A stretch of 53,821 nt of DNA from an uncultured Clostridia bacterium (GTDB taxonomy: Bacteria > Bacillota > Clostridia > Christensenellales > Borkfalkiaceae). A program made the translations under genes and the position numbers. This document shows positions 1 through 7,974 of this stretch, piece after piece. Every line of letters begins with the position of its first letter. The stretch's first letter is position 1. The notes beneath the pieces are model-generated. The model worked only from the letters and a program-made list of their open reading frames with translations, searched no databases and was not told the DNA's origin. The stretch covers positions 1 through 53,821 of the forward strand of contig CANQQY010000010.1 in assembly GCA_947626105.1 (NCBI GenBank). The letters run 5' to 3'.

Positions 1-352
1 GAATGCCCTCGCGGAAATAAAAAGCGACGCGACGTTCTAATTACGTCATGGTGAGCGTAGTCGAACCATCACCTTATCATACTGCGGTGATCCTTCGACA
101 CGCCGCAAGGACAGCGGCGGCTCAGGATGACGAATTGGAATGCCCTCGCGGAAATAAAAAGCGACGCGACGTTCTAATTACGTCATGGTGAGCGTAGTCG
201 AACCATCACCTTATTATACTGCGGTGATCCTTCGACACGCCGCTTTTGTCAGCGGCGGCTACTTCGCGCCAAGGACGGCGCTCGTGCCGCGCTTAGTGCA
301 ATAGAATGCGCGCGGGGCAGGATGACGTATTTTAGAATGCCGAGAAGATCGC
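1..352. repeat. Tandem family A REP-like repeats downstream of pheS
   Basis: No gene is seen here. The segment from 1 to about 106 recurs almost exactly from 138 to about 243 (period 137), so a family A unit has been tandemly duplicated. Each unit carries a gtcatggtgagcgtag block followed by ggtgatccttcgaca and, after a variable gap, a caggatgac half that can fold back. The second copy is extended by the segment gcgcttagtgcaatag, also found near 1975-2040, 12000, 13110 and 15780. pheT, the usual partner of pheS, is not between 1 and 352. Confidence 0.85.
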
Positions 353-1372
353 TCAATCCTTGAACTGTTCCAAAAATCTCACATCGTTTTCGGTGAGAAG
401 TTTGATGTTGTTGACGCCGTATTTGAGCATCGCAATGCGTTCGATGCCCATGCCGAAGGCAAAGCCCGTGTAGACGTCGGGATCCACGCCGCAATTTTCG
501 AGCACACGGCGGTTCACCATGCCCGCGCCGAGCACTTCGATCCAGCCCGTGCCCTTGCAAAGTGAGCATCCCTTGCCGCCGCAGGCATGGCAGCTCACAT
601 CCACCTCGACGGAAGGCTCCGTAAAGGGGAAATAGCTGGGGCGTAGGCGGGTCTTGCTCGTTTCGGAGAACATGGTGCGGGCGAATTCGTCGAGCATGCC
701 TTGAAGATCGCAGAGAGTCACGCCCTTGTCCACGACGAGCCCCTCCATCTGGTGGAACATGGGAGAGTGGGTCGCGTCGTCGTCCGAGCGGAATACACGC
801 CCGGGGGAGAGCATCTTGATGGGCGGTTTCTTCTTCTCCATGAGACGGATCTGCCCCGCGCTCGTCTGCGTGCGGAGAAGGAATTCATCCGTGAGATAGA
901 AGGTATCCTGCATGTCGCGCGCGGGATGATCCGCGGGCGTGTTGAGCGCGGTGAAATTATAGTATTCGTTTTCGATCTCGGGCCCCTCGAACACTTCGAA
1001 CCCCATTCCCGCAAAGACGTCGATGAGCTCGTTCTTAACGCGTGTGACGGGGTGAAGGGTGCCCTTTTCGTGCCTGCGGCCGGGCATGGTGACGTCCACC
1101 CGCTCCGAGGCGAGCTTCTTCTCCATTTCGCGTTCCTTCATGCGCGCCTCGATCTCGGCGAAGAACCCTTCGAGCCGTTCGCGCAGGGCGTTGACCTGTT
1201 TCCCGAAGGCGGGACGCATCTCCTGCGCAAGGTCTTTCATCCGTTTCATGAGCGCGGTAACCTTGCCCGACCGCCCCAAAAACTGCATTTTCGCCTCGTA
1301 CAGGGCGCGGCTGTCCTCGGCTTTTTCCGCCGCTTCCTTCGCTTCCTGCAAGACGTCGTTTTCGATATCCAT
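353..1372 (-). CDS. pheS: Phenylalanyl-tRNA synthetase alpha subunit
   Basis: Charges tRNA-Phe as the alpha chain of the alpha2beta2 class II synthetase in the cytoplasm. The 339-residue length is typical of the bacterial subunit. The start chosen is the ATG at 1372 ([11 protein letters not shown]), just after the T-box terminator and a GGGAGGC ribosome site; the frame stays open further upstream only because the leader lacks stops. An N-terminal coiled coil is followed by the class II core with the PheS signature [12 protein letters not shown], motif 2 ([13 protein letters not shown]), the Cys-rich CGGKGC turn and motif 3 ([13 protein letters not shown]). The beta-subunit gene pheT would be expected directly downstream, but only repeats follow up to the window edge, so it lies outside the window or elsewhere. 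Confidence 0.97.
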   Translation of the reverse strand: MDIENDVLQEAKEAAEKAEDSRALYEAKMQFLGRSGKVTALMKRMKDLAQEMRPAFGKQVNALRERLEGFFAEIEARMKEREMEKKLASERVDVTMPGRRHEKGTLHPVTRVKNELIDVFAGMGFEVFEGPEIENEYYNFTALNTPADHPARDMQDTFYLTDEFLLRTQTSAGQIRLMEKKKPPIKMLSPGRVFRSDDDATHSPMFHQMEGLVVDKGVTLCDLQGMLDEFARTMFSETSKTRLRPSYFPFTEPSVEVDVSCHACGGKGCSLCKGTGWIEVLGAGMVNRRVLENCGVDPDVYTGFAFGMGIERIAMLKYGVNNIKLLTENDVRFLEQFKD

Positions 1373-1385
1373 ATTGCCTCCCGTA

Positions 1386-1419
1386 AAAAATAAAAACCCG
1401 TCCCCCAAAAGGGACAGGG
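1386..1419 (-). terminator. Attenuator terminator of the pheS T-box
   Basis: A GC-rich stem with loop tttt followed by ggtttttattttt on the minus strand, 14 nt before the pheS start codon. Its 5' arm competes with the T-box antiterminator. Confidence 0.88.
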
Positions 1420-1619
1420 CGAAATTACGCGGTACCACCTGTCTTTCGCGCTTTTTCAAGCGCCTCGTTGCCCTTAACGCGGGATACGTCCCCTCTTGAG
1501 GTTCGGGTCGGAGGGGCGGCTCGCGGGGGAATACCGCGCCCCATTCATAGAGACCTTTCAGCCGAGGGTCCCCTCTCTGGAATGAAATCACGGCGCGTCT
1601 TGCCCGTATCAATGCCTTT
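1386..1619 (-). ncRNA. T-box leader (tRNA-Phe sensing) of pheS
   Basis: Transcription-attenuating T-box riboswitch in the 5' leader of pheS. The conserved T-box core, read on the minus strand as aggtggtaccgcg, lies at 1428-1440 and would pair with the tRNA acceptor end to form the antiterminator. It is followed by a strong intrinsic terminator (cctgtccc / gggggacggg plus a T run) at 1386-1419. Uncharged tRNA-Phe is expected to bind stem I and stop termination. I did not fold stem I to fix the specifier codon; TTC triplets are present around 1585-1595. The leader length of about 235 nt is normal. Confidence 0.92.
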
Positions 1620-1625
1620 GAGGGT

Positions 1626-1654
1626 AGTTTAGCATTTCTTATCCCGAAAGTCAA
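1626..1654 (-). promoter_or_regulatory. SigA-type promoter of the pheS T-box transcript
   Basis: On the minus strand TTGACT (1654-1649), a 17-bp spacer and TAAACT (1631-1626). Transcription would begin near 1619, at the 5' edge of the T-box. Confidence 0.8.
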
Positions 1655-1659
1655 GCGTT

Positions 1660-2340
1660 TTCATGCGAAAACACAAGGCCTTCTCCCTTCGGAGGGCTCT
1701 CATTCCGAGCCCGTAAGGGGCGAGCGAATCCCCTCGTAAGTACAGACGCCCGTGGGTCTATAAGATCCGCTCGCTTCGCTCGGGATGAGGACAGGGGGCG
1801 TTCGCGGGAGCGGCGATAAAAAGCGACGCGGCGTTCCAATTACGTCATGATGAGCGTTCCCAATTACGTCATGGTGAGCGTAGTCGAACCATCACCTTAT
1901 TTATAATGCGGTGATCCTTCGACGGAGCTACTTCGCGCCAAGAGAGGCGCTACTTCGCGGGCGGTGCCCGCTCGTGCCGTGCTTAGTGTAATAAGAATGC
2001 GCACGGGGCGTGCCGCGCTTAGTGCAATAGAATGCGCGCGGGGCAGGATGACGTGATTAGAATGCGGTGATCCTTCGACAAGCTCAGGATGACGTAATTG
2101 GGAACCATTGCCCACCCCCCTACCCGTTGCGGCGGCAGGGACCGCCGCAACCCCGTCGGCGAGGCCACGCCTCCTGTCGCGGCGTCCCTCACAGCCCATC
2201 GGGCTGTTGAGGAGAATGACGCCGCTCCTCCCCTTGGGAGGGGGCATAGAATGCGCGCGGGACGGAAGAAGCTTCATGGCTCCTCCTAAGGAGGAGCTGT
2301 CACCGTAGGTGACTGAGGTGGGCATCCCCGGAAAAAACCA
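1660..2340. repeat. Composite intergenic repeat cluster (families B, A, C)
   Basis: No gene is credible here. About 1695-1800 is a family B unit (ccgagcccgtaaggggcgag ... cgggatgagg). About 1801-2105 holds several truncated family A units with tgatccttcgac and caggatgac palindrome arms. About 2110-2340 consists of GC-rich palindromes such as gcggcggcaggga/ccgccgcaac and ctcctcctaaggaggagc. Short frames through this region are low-complexity Arg/Pro/Gly translations. Confidence 0.75.
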
Positions 2341-2350
2341 AAAGGGCAGA

Positions 2351-2380
2351 AAAAAACCGTCCCGAACGGGACGGTTTTTA
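2351..2380 (-). terminator. Intrinsic terminator of the 2393-3079 lipoprotein gene
   Basis: Perfect stem aaccgtcccg / cgggacggtt with flanking A and T runs, 13 bp after the stop codon. It could work in both directions. Confidence 0.9.
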
Positions 2381-2392
2381 TGTTTGATTCAA

Positions 2393-3079
2393 TTAGCCAA
2401 CTGTGGGAATCGTGATGTCTTCTGCTTCGTAGGTGATGACGATGTTGATTTCGCTTTCGCTCTTCACGCCTTCTGCATCGACGTTGTATTCCGCATAAAC
2501 CGCAATGAGCTGACCGTCTTTGTTGAACTTGATGACGGGAGTGGGCATTCCTGCGGGAGCATTTGCAAGGACATAACCCTTCTGGTCTGCATCATACTTA
2601 TAATCGGAGAATCTCATGCTGCCAAGATTGATACCTGTAATCATCAAAACGGCATCAAGGGTAACAACGGGGCCGCCGGATTCGGTCGACGTCCACTTGC
2701 CGTCTTTCTTCTCATACAGGGTGTATTTCCCGTCTTTGAGTTCGCTGACACCCTCTCTGTGCTCCTCAGCCTTTTGACCATTTGCTTCTTCAACACTGTC
2801 CATCGTAAGGGATGCCTTGGGGCCGTTCTTGATCGCGGTAAGAGTGATATCAGCAGACATCTTGTTGCCCGCCGCTTCACCGGAGCCTTCCACAGAAATC
2901 TCAACCGTGTACTTGGAGTCCTCTTCCTCGAAAACGTCGAGGCAAGCATTCCACTGTTCCTCGGTGATTTCCTCACCCTTCACACTCTTCGCGTCAGGAC
3001 CGCCGCCGCAGCCGACAAGACCGACGCACATCACAGCAGCCAGAGCGGCAGCCGTGAAACCGAACAAAAGTTTCTTCAT
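2393..3079 (-). CDS. Small secreted lipoprotein, function unknown
   Basis: A 228-residue protein with a clear lipoprotein signal peptide: K2-K3, a hydrophobic stretch and lipobox LVGC with the lipidated Cys at 24, followed by a Gly-rich linker. The mature part is acidic and predicted mostly beta, with a run of Thr/Lys strand-like segments (KMSADITLTAIKNG, KYTLYEKKDGKWTS). I do not recognise the family; the strand pattern is loosely like LppX/LolA-type lipid-binding lipoproteins, but that is only an impression. The start is fixed by a GGAGGT site and a consensus promoter. It is monocistronic, with its own promoter and terminator, so it is probably well expressed. Confidence 0.85.
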   Translation of the reverse strand: MKKLLFGFTAAALAAVMCVGLVGCGGGPDAKSVKGEEITEEQWNACLDVFEEEDSKYTVEISVEGSGEAAGNKMSADITLTAIKNGPKASLTMDSVEEANGQKAEEHREGVSELKDGKYTLYEKKDGKWTSTESGGPVVTLDAVLMITGINLGSMRFSDYKYDADQKGYVLANAPAGMPTPVIKFNKDGQLIAVYAEYNVDAEGVKSESEINIVITYEAEDITIPTVG

Positions 3080-3111
3080 AACTGGTTACCTCCAATTGAA
3101 ATTATGATTGC

Positions 3112-3140
3112 ATTATACTATCCCACTTTTGACTTGTCAA
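3112..3140 (-). promoter_or_regulatory. Consensus promoter of the 2393-3079 lipoprotein gene
   Basis: TTGACA (3140-3135), 17-bp spacer, TATAAT (3117-3112), then a GGAGGT ribosome site at 3093-3088. A near-perfect SigA promoter. Confidence 0.9.
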
Positions 3141-3235
3141 CTGTTTTTGTGAAAAAATTTTCACATTTTCCAAGAAAATTTCAAATAAAACGACCTTATT
3201 TCCCAAAATTTTCAATCTACTGCCTATTTTAGGGC

Positions 3236-4216
3236 TCAATCCATGCGGATCTTGCGGAGAAGCGCCGGATTTCCGAGCGCCCGCCCGCCGCCGAGCACGA
3301 CCGCCATGTGCGGCTTTGCGGCGATGTGCGATTCCATCTGCAACCGTTCCGCGACGTAATCGCCGAGCCCCGGCATCGAACAGACCCCGCCCGAAAGGTA
3401 GACCCCGCTCCTGCACATCGCCGCGGAGACCTCCTCGGGAAGTTTGCGCAGGATCAGTTCTGCATATTCCAAGATCGTGTCCATATACCCGCTGATGGGG
3501 GCGTAGATATCTTCCGAATAGACGGCGACGGAACGCGGCTTGCCCGTGGTGACGTCCCTGCCCTGCACGACGGTGCTCTGGTGGTCGCCTGCATAGAGGC
3601 TCCCCACCGTATTTTTGAGTTTTTCCGCCGTCAAGGAGCCGATCTTCAAATTGTAGAGCTGGGCGATATGGTCGATGATATGCACATCCATATTATTCCC
3701 GCCCACGTTCATGGAAAGCCCCGCGATGATGCCGTCGAGGGAGAAGGCGGCAAGCGACGTCTTTCCCGCGCCGATATCAATGGAAAAGACGGGATTGGAT
3801 TCCGAAATGGGGACGTTCTGCCCGAGTGCGGCGAGATAGGGCGTTTCGGCGAAGCTGACGCGGGAGATCCCCGCCATGCGCGCGGCGCGCAGATATTTTG
3901 CGCGTTGCTCCTCGGAATATCCGCAGGGCACGCAGAAGAGGGCTTCCACCGAGAAGGAACGCTCGAGTTTGCCCAAAAAGTATTCGAGAAGGGCGCCCGC
4001 GAGGCGTTCGTCCACGATCTCGCCCTCATAGACGGGAAAGACGACCTCGGTATCCGCCGTCTTGCCGAGGAGCTTCTTCGCGTCGTTGCCGAACGCGTGC
4101 ACCCTGCCCGTGTCCCGCCCGACGGTGACGCAGGTCGCCTCGGAAAGCACGACGCCGTTCCCGAGCCGATAAATTTTTGTGGCGGAAGTGCCGAAATCGA
4201 TCGCCAGCTTCAACAT
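3236..4216 (-). CDS. mreB: MreB-like actin-family protein
   Basis: A 326-residue actin-fold ATPase of the MreB/Mbl group, expected to form membrane-attached filaments that guide peptidoglycan synthesis. Seen in the sequence: phosphate-1 loop IDFGTSATKIY (about 6-16), the MreB-like stretch KKLLGKT...VFPVYEGEIVDE, phosphate-2 SIDIGAGKTSLAAF (about 145) and the adenosine motif SGGVCSMPGLGDYV near the C-terminus. It diverges from canonical MreB, for example FGTSATK in place of FGTANT, and may be a paralogue. It starts one base after the maf stop, with its GGAGGT site inside maf. A maf-mreB order is common in Bacillota. No mreC/mreD follows; a lipoprotein gene with its own promoter comes next. Confidence 0.82.
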   Translation of the reverse strand: MLKLAIDFGTSATKIYRLGNGVVLSEATCVTVGRDTGRVHAFGNDAKKLLGKTADTEVVFPVYEGEIVDERLAGALLEYFLGKLERSFSVEALFCVPCGYSEEQRAKYLRAARMAGISRVSFAETPYLAALGQNVPISESNPVFSIDIGAGKTSLAAFSLDGIIAGLSMNVGGNNMDVHIIDHIAQLYNLKIGSLTAEKLKNTVGSLYAGDHQSTVVQGRDVTTGKPRSVAVYSEDIYAPISGYMDTILEYAELILRKLPEEVSAAMCRSGVYLSGGVCSMPGLGDYVAERLQMESHIAAKPHMAVVLGGGRALGNPALLRKIRMD

Positions 4217-4217
4217 A

Positions 4218-4775
4218 TCAACCTCCGATGCGGGAAAGAAGCTCCCGCGTCTCCTCTATGGGGAGCCCGACGACGTTCGTGTAGCTCCCTTCGTAATGCT
4301 CTGCGAGCGCGTATCCGTCCTGAATGCCGTATGCGCCCGCCTTGCCGAACGGCAGTCCGCTCCGCACATAGCTTTCGATCAGATCTTCGGAGAGCGGATA
4401 AAATGTGACCTTTGTCTCGACGAGAGTCTCGTATCTCTCTTCCCCCGCGCAGAGGCAGACGCCCGTAAAGACGCTGTGCGTTCTGCCGCTCAAAAGGCGG
4501 AGCATGCGGCGGGCGTCCTCTTCCGACGAGGGTTTGCCGAGGACTTCCCCTTGAAGAGACACGACGGTGTCCGCCCCGAGCACGGCGGCGCCGGGGAAAC
4601 GGGCGTGCACTTCCAATGCCTTTTCGCGGGCGAAGAGAGACGCCGTTTCATGCGCGGAAAGCCCCCTTGCTCCTTCCCCGAACAAAGAGGGCTCCACCGA
4701 AAACTCTTTACAAATTTGTGCGAGCAGTTCGCGCCTGCGCGGAGAGCTGCTCGCCAGAATTAGACGCATATTCAT
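4218..4775 (-). CDS. maf: Maf-family nucleotide pyrophosphatase
   Basis: A house-cleaning pyrophosphatase that hydrolyses non-canonical or modified nucleoside triphosphates; Maf proteins are also linked to septum formation. The 185-residue length fits. The hallmark N-terminal ILASSSPRRRELL and the conserved GADTVVSLQGEVLGKP, SGRTHSVFTGV and YVRSGLPFGKAGAYGIQ segments are all present. Either ATG at 4775 or the one two codons later could be used. The gene is directly followed by mreB, forming a two-gene cell-envelope operon. The upstream side (4776-5370) is repeat DNA, where I see no clear promoter. Confidence 0.95.
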   Translation of the reverse strand: MNMRLILASSSPRRRELLAQICKEFSVEPSLFGEGARGLSAHETASLFAREKALEVHARFPGAAVLGADTVVSLQGEVLGKPSSEEDARRMLRLLSGRTHSVFTGVCLCAGEERYETLVETKVTFYPLSEDLIESYVRSGLPFGKAGAYGIQDGYALAEHYEGSYTNVVGLPIEETRELLSRIGG

Positions 4776-4785
4776 TGTTTATAAG

Positions 4786-5149
4786 AAAGGGGGTGACGGG
4801 ACCCCCCACCGCCGCCCGCGGCGGAGCCTCCCAAAGGGGTAGGCCTTGGGGTTCCTCATTCCGAGCCACGCAAGGGGCGAGTGGATCCCCTCGTAAGTAC
4901 GGACGTCCGTGAGTCTATGAGATCCGCTCGGCTTCGCCTCGGGATGAGGGCGGAGGGCGGCGGCGTTCCCAATTACGTCATGGTGAGCTTGTCGAACCAT
5001 CACCTTGTTTATAATGCGGTGATCCTTCGACGGAGCTCAGGATGACATATTTTTATGACACCCCTTCCGTCACGGCAAGAGCAGCCGTGCCACCTTCCCC
5101 TCAAGGGGAAGGCAAGGGTCTACCCTTCATTCCAAATTACGGCGCGAAG
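4786..5149. repeat. Intergenic repeats of families C, B and A
   Basis: No gene is seen here. A short family C palindrome is at about 4798-4845, a family B unit at about 4856-4960 (ccgagccacgcaaggggcgag ... gcctcgggatgagg), a family A unit at about 4970-5050, and another GC-rich palindrome at about 5075-5115. Confidence 0.75.
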
Positions 5150-5370
5150 CAAAACCACGCTTTTGCGGCAGCGCACTCAATTTGCCGAACCCCTTCGGCT
5201 TAATGTCCTGTGAAACAGAACGTCGGCGGCCGAATCGCTTTTACAAGGCAAAAAACTTAACCCCTCGCTCGTATTTATTTTTGAAGGACACCCCTTCCGC
5301 CCCCTCCGGGGGCACCCACCCCTCGAGGGGTGGGCAAGGGGTGGACGAAAAAAGAAATCGAGCGAAACAA
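5150..5370. repeat. Family D element copy D1, with a nested palindrome
   Basis: A mosaic repeat with the hairpin gccgaaccccttcggc, a block gcggccgaatcgcttttaca, and a terminal long stem ctcgctcgtattt / aaatcgagcg. The terminal stem loop, short in other copies, is here expanded by a family C type palindrome (about 5283-5345), so one repeat has entered another. The element ends two bases before the ppx stop codon at 5371. Confidence 0.75.
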
Positions 5371-6885
5371 TCAGAGGATCTCCAAATTTTTCTTAAACTG
5401 CCGCTTAAATTCGGGACCCGCCGCCATGGCTTGGCGGATCTCCAAGGTCGCGTCGCCCGCAAGCTCCGTTTTCATGATCACGGAATCGCCGAGCACGTCG
5501 CAGTTGACCCCCTTCACCATGCCGAGGCCGCTCCTGTCGAGGCTCTCCGCAATGCGCAGAAGGATCCCGAGCTTCTTCACGACGTCGAGGTCTTCGTCCG
5601 TCACGATATCCTTATATCTCGCCCACTCGGCGGGATTGACGTCCTCCTTCCTGTGGCAGCCCGCGACGAATGCGGCGAGCACGATCTCGCGGTGCGTCAC
5701 GCCGTACAGACCCGCGTTCAAGATCATATATCTGCTGTGATCCTGATGGTTATAATAGCGTACCCTAAGCCCCGCGTCGTGCAAACTCGCCGCAATTTTG
5801 AGGACTTTCAGATAGACGCGCGGGAACTTATGGAGCACGCGCAGCTGTTTGAAGAGCTGGATGGCGAGATGGACGGTGTTTTCCACGTGCTTCTCGTCGC
5901 AGCCGTAGTATTTGACATGGGTATTGATGGAATAACTCAAAACGTCCGCAATGGGCCGTTCGACCGTGACGGGAACCGCCTGGTTGAACATGATCCCCTC
6001 GCGGAGCCCGCAGCCGCTGATCGTAAACGATTCGATGTGCAGATAGTCCGTAAACGCCTTGATGATGGCGAGCGCGGCGGGCATAATGTCGGCACGGCTG
6101 GGGGAGAGCCCGCGGATCCGTTTGCGCTTTTCGACGTCGAGAACCCGTACCATGTCGTAAATGGCGCGGAAATCTTCGGTCATGAACTGATAATTATGCA
6201 CCGTGTGGAGCGGGTACTTGCGCACGATGCGGTTCATCTTATAGAGGTTGCGGAAAGAGCCGCCCACGCCGATCATCTGCGTGTCGGGCTCCACATCGGA
6301 GAGCCATTCGATCTTTTTGAACTGCTCCGTGAAGAACTCCTCGATCCGCTCCGCCTGCTGTTCGGGGGAGAGGTTGTCGTCCTTGAAAAGGTCGGTGAGC
6401 GTCACCGCGCCGAAGGGCAGGGTAACGTAGTTGAGAACGCACCTGCGGTTGTAATAGATGATCTTGGTGCTGCCGCCGCCGATTTCGAGGACGATCCCCT
6501 TGGGCACGTCCATCGAATTGATGACGCCGCGGTAGACGAGCGTCGCTTCCGCCTCTTCCGATAAAACTTCCACGCGGATCCCGACGGTCGCCTGAATTTC
6601 GTCGAGGAACGACCGCTGGTTTTTGGCGCGGCGGACCGCCGCCGTCGCAACGGCGATGATCCGTTCGACGCCGCTCGCGTCGCAAAGTCTCTTAAACGTT
6701 TTGAGCGTGCGGATGGTCTCCGCCACGCGCTGCGGCTTCAAAAAGCCGTCCCTGTCCATATCCTGCCCCAGCCGTACGCTCTCTTTGAGCTCGTCCACTA
6801 CGACGAAGTAATTCTCGTCGAACAGCTCGACGATCACAAGACGGGCGGAGTTGGACCCCAAGTCAATGATCCCAATTTTCTCCAT
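5371..6885 (-). CDS. ppx: Ppx/GppA family exopolyphosphatase / pppGpp phosphatase
   Basis: A 504-residue member of the Ppx/GppA family, which cleaves terminal phosphate from polyphosphate or converts pppGpp to ppGpp. The start chosen is the ATG at 6885 (MEKIGIIDLGSNS), with AGGTGA upstream; eight more codons are open before it. The ASKHA phosphate-1 loop DLGSNSARL (7-15) and the EIGGGSTK loop (about 130) are intact. The C-terminal third carries an HD-type region (ASLHDAG, then HREIVLAAFVAGCHRK), as in the long Ppx form. The family D repeat touches the 3' end. Polyphosphate versus alarmone specificity cannot be read from sequence. Confidence 0.9.
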   Translation of the reverse strand: MEKIGIIDLGSNSARLVIVELFDENYFVVVDELKESVRLGQDMDRDGFLKPQRVAETIRTLKTFKRLCDASGVERIIAVATAAVRRAKNQRSFLDEIQATVGIRVEVLSEEAEATLVYRGVINSMDVPKGIVLEIGGGSTKIIYYNRRCVLNYVTLPFGAVTLTDLFKDDNLSPEQQAERIEEFFTEQFKKIEWLSDVEPDTQMIGVGGSFRNLYKMNRIVRKYPLHTVHNYQFMTEDFRAIYDMVRVLDVEKRKRIRGLSPSRADIMPAALAIIKAFTDYLHIESFTISGCGLREGIMFNQAVPVTVERPIADVLSYSINTHVKYYGCDEKHVENTVHLAIQLFKQLRVLHKFPRVYLKVLKIAASLHDAGLRVRYYNHQDHSRYMILNAGLYGVTHREIVLAAFVAGCHRKEDVNPAEWARYKDIVTDEDLDVVKKLGILLRIAESLDRSGLGMVKGVNCDVLGDSVIMKTELAGDATLEIRQAMAAGPEFKRQFKKNLEIL

Positions 6886-6968
6886 ATGATTCACCTGCCG
6901 CGATTTCACGGAACCCTTCCGTGCGGGATTTTGCTATACTACCCGATTTTAATCAATACTACGGCAAT

Positions 6969-6997
6969 ATTTTAGCATAGCCCTTGCGGTTTGTCCA
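6969..6997 (-). promoter_or_regulatory. Possible promoter of ppx
   Basis: TGGACA (6997-6992), 17-bp spacer, TAAAAT (6974-6969). The -35 deviates from consensus. It lies about 85 bp before the ppx start. Confidence 0.45.
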
Positions 6998-7036
6998 TAC
7001 CCTTTTTGAAAATAATTCCCTTTTTACGGCAAATTT

Positions 7037-7420
7037 TTACTCTGTTTTTCGGACGCGGCGTGAAAAAAGCGCATTTTTCAGACGGAAGAGGGAAAGAATG
7101 ACGAGAAAAAGCCCGAACGAGGTTTTCAGAACGGTCTGGGGAAGGAGCCCGGCGACAAGGGACGAGAGCGCGCCGAGAAGGAGCGCGGGAATCGCGAGAG
7201 GCAAGATCTCCCGCGTTTCGAGGAGCCCGCTCTTTGCGTGAACGAAGAGCGCCGCCGCGGACATGGGCAGGAAGGAGATGAGATTGATCCCCTGCGCCGT
7301 CCTCTGCCGGACGCCGAGAAAAATCGTGAGCAAAGGGATGAGCGCCGTGCCTCCGCCCATACCCATGCCCCCGAGGAGCCCGCCCGCAACGCCGCAGAGG
7401 AAGAAGAGATAAAAGCTCAA
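7037..7420 (-). CDS. Half-size TauE/SafE (TSUP) membrane protein, second of pair
   Basis: A 127-residue membrane protein with about four hydrophobic segments and the TSUP hallmark glycine-rich start GVAGGLLGGMGMGGGTALIPLL (about 10-31), seen at the beginning of each half of TauE/SafE transporters. Full-length TSUP permeases are about 250 residues with two such halves; here each half has its own gene. The start overlaps the stop of the upstream half by four bases (ATGA), so the two are translationally coupled and probably assemble together. The likely role is transport of sulfonates, sulfite or related sulfur anions, by family only. The C-terminal tail is basic. Confidence 0.85.
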   Translation of the reverse strand: MSFYLFFLCGVAGGLLGGMGMGGGTALIPLLTIFLGVRQRTAQGINLISFLPMSAAALFVHAKSGLLETREILPLAIPALLLGALSSLVAGLLPQTVLKTSFGLFLVILSLFRLKNALFSRRVRKTE

Positions 7421-7773
7421 AAGAGCATCCTGATCCCCGCAAGGAGCATGAGGACGCCGAAGAGAAGATCGGTCGCCCGCACGGGCAGGACGGGCAGAAG
7501 TTTTGCGCCGAAATATCCCCCGAGCGCGACGCCGAGGGCGGAGGGCAGGAGAACGGACAGGGACACGGGGCGGAGAAAGAGATAGACGAGCGCGCTGAGC
7601 GCGGAAGCGGGAAGGACGACGGCGATGGCGGTCGCATGCGCCTTGCGCGAGGGCATGGTGCGTTCGAGAAGGGGCACGGCGACCATTCCCCCGCCGCCGC
7701 CGAGGAGTCCGTTGAGCGTCCCGATGAGCGCGCCGCCCAGGATCTTCCCCCTTTTGCTTCCCCCTTCTTTCAT
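7417..7773 (-). CDS. Half-size TauE/SafE (TSUP) membrane protein, first of pair
   Basis: A 118-residue membrane protein with the TSUP glycine motif GALIGTLNGLLGGGGGMVAVPLL (about 13-35) and about four membrane segments. The start chosen is the ATG at 7773 (MKEGGSKRGK), preceded by a strong GGAGGAAG site; the frame is open for 32 more codons but has no ribosome site there. It couples by a four-base overlap to the second half gene. It is divergent from the surface-protein gene at 7975. Function is inferred from family only. Confidence 0.85.
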   Translation of the reverse strand: MKEGGSKRGKILGGALIGTLNGLLGGGGGMVAVPLLERTMPSRKAHATAIAVVLPASALSALVYLFLRPVSLSVLLPSALGVALGGYFGAKLLPVLPVRATDLLFGVLMLLAGIRMLF

Positions 7774-7879
7774 GCTTCCTCCCGCCGCCCGAAAGTGTAA
7801 AAATCGGGCGAATTCCATGAAAAGTTTGTGCCGTTTGAAAAAAATTTCTCTTTTTTGGGCGTTTTTCATGCGGAAATGC

Positions 7880-7908
7880 TTGCGTCCGAACGCATTTTAT
7901 ATTAAAAT
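7880..7908 (+). promoter_or_regulatory. Promoter of the large surface-protein gene
   Basis: TTGCGT (7880-7885), 17-bp spacer, TAAAAT (7903-7908), about 67 bp before the start codon. The same TTGCGT -35 occurs at 41410-41405. Confidence 0.65.
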
Positions 7909-7974
7909 AGGGTCGTAATGTGAAAAATCGCGGAGTACGCCCATAAGGGAGGCGCTCCGTAAAAGGATGGAACT

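Noticed and set aside
1373-1654. Longer pheS reading frame through the leader
   Set aside because: It would translate the T-box and its terminator; the ATG at 1372 gives the normal N-terminus and length.
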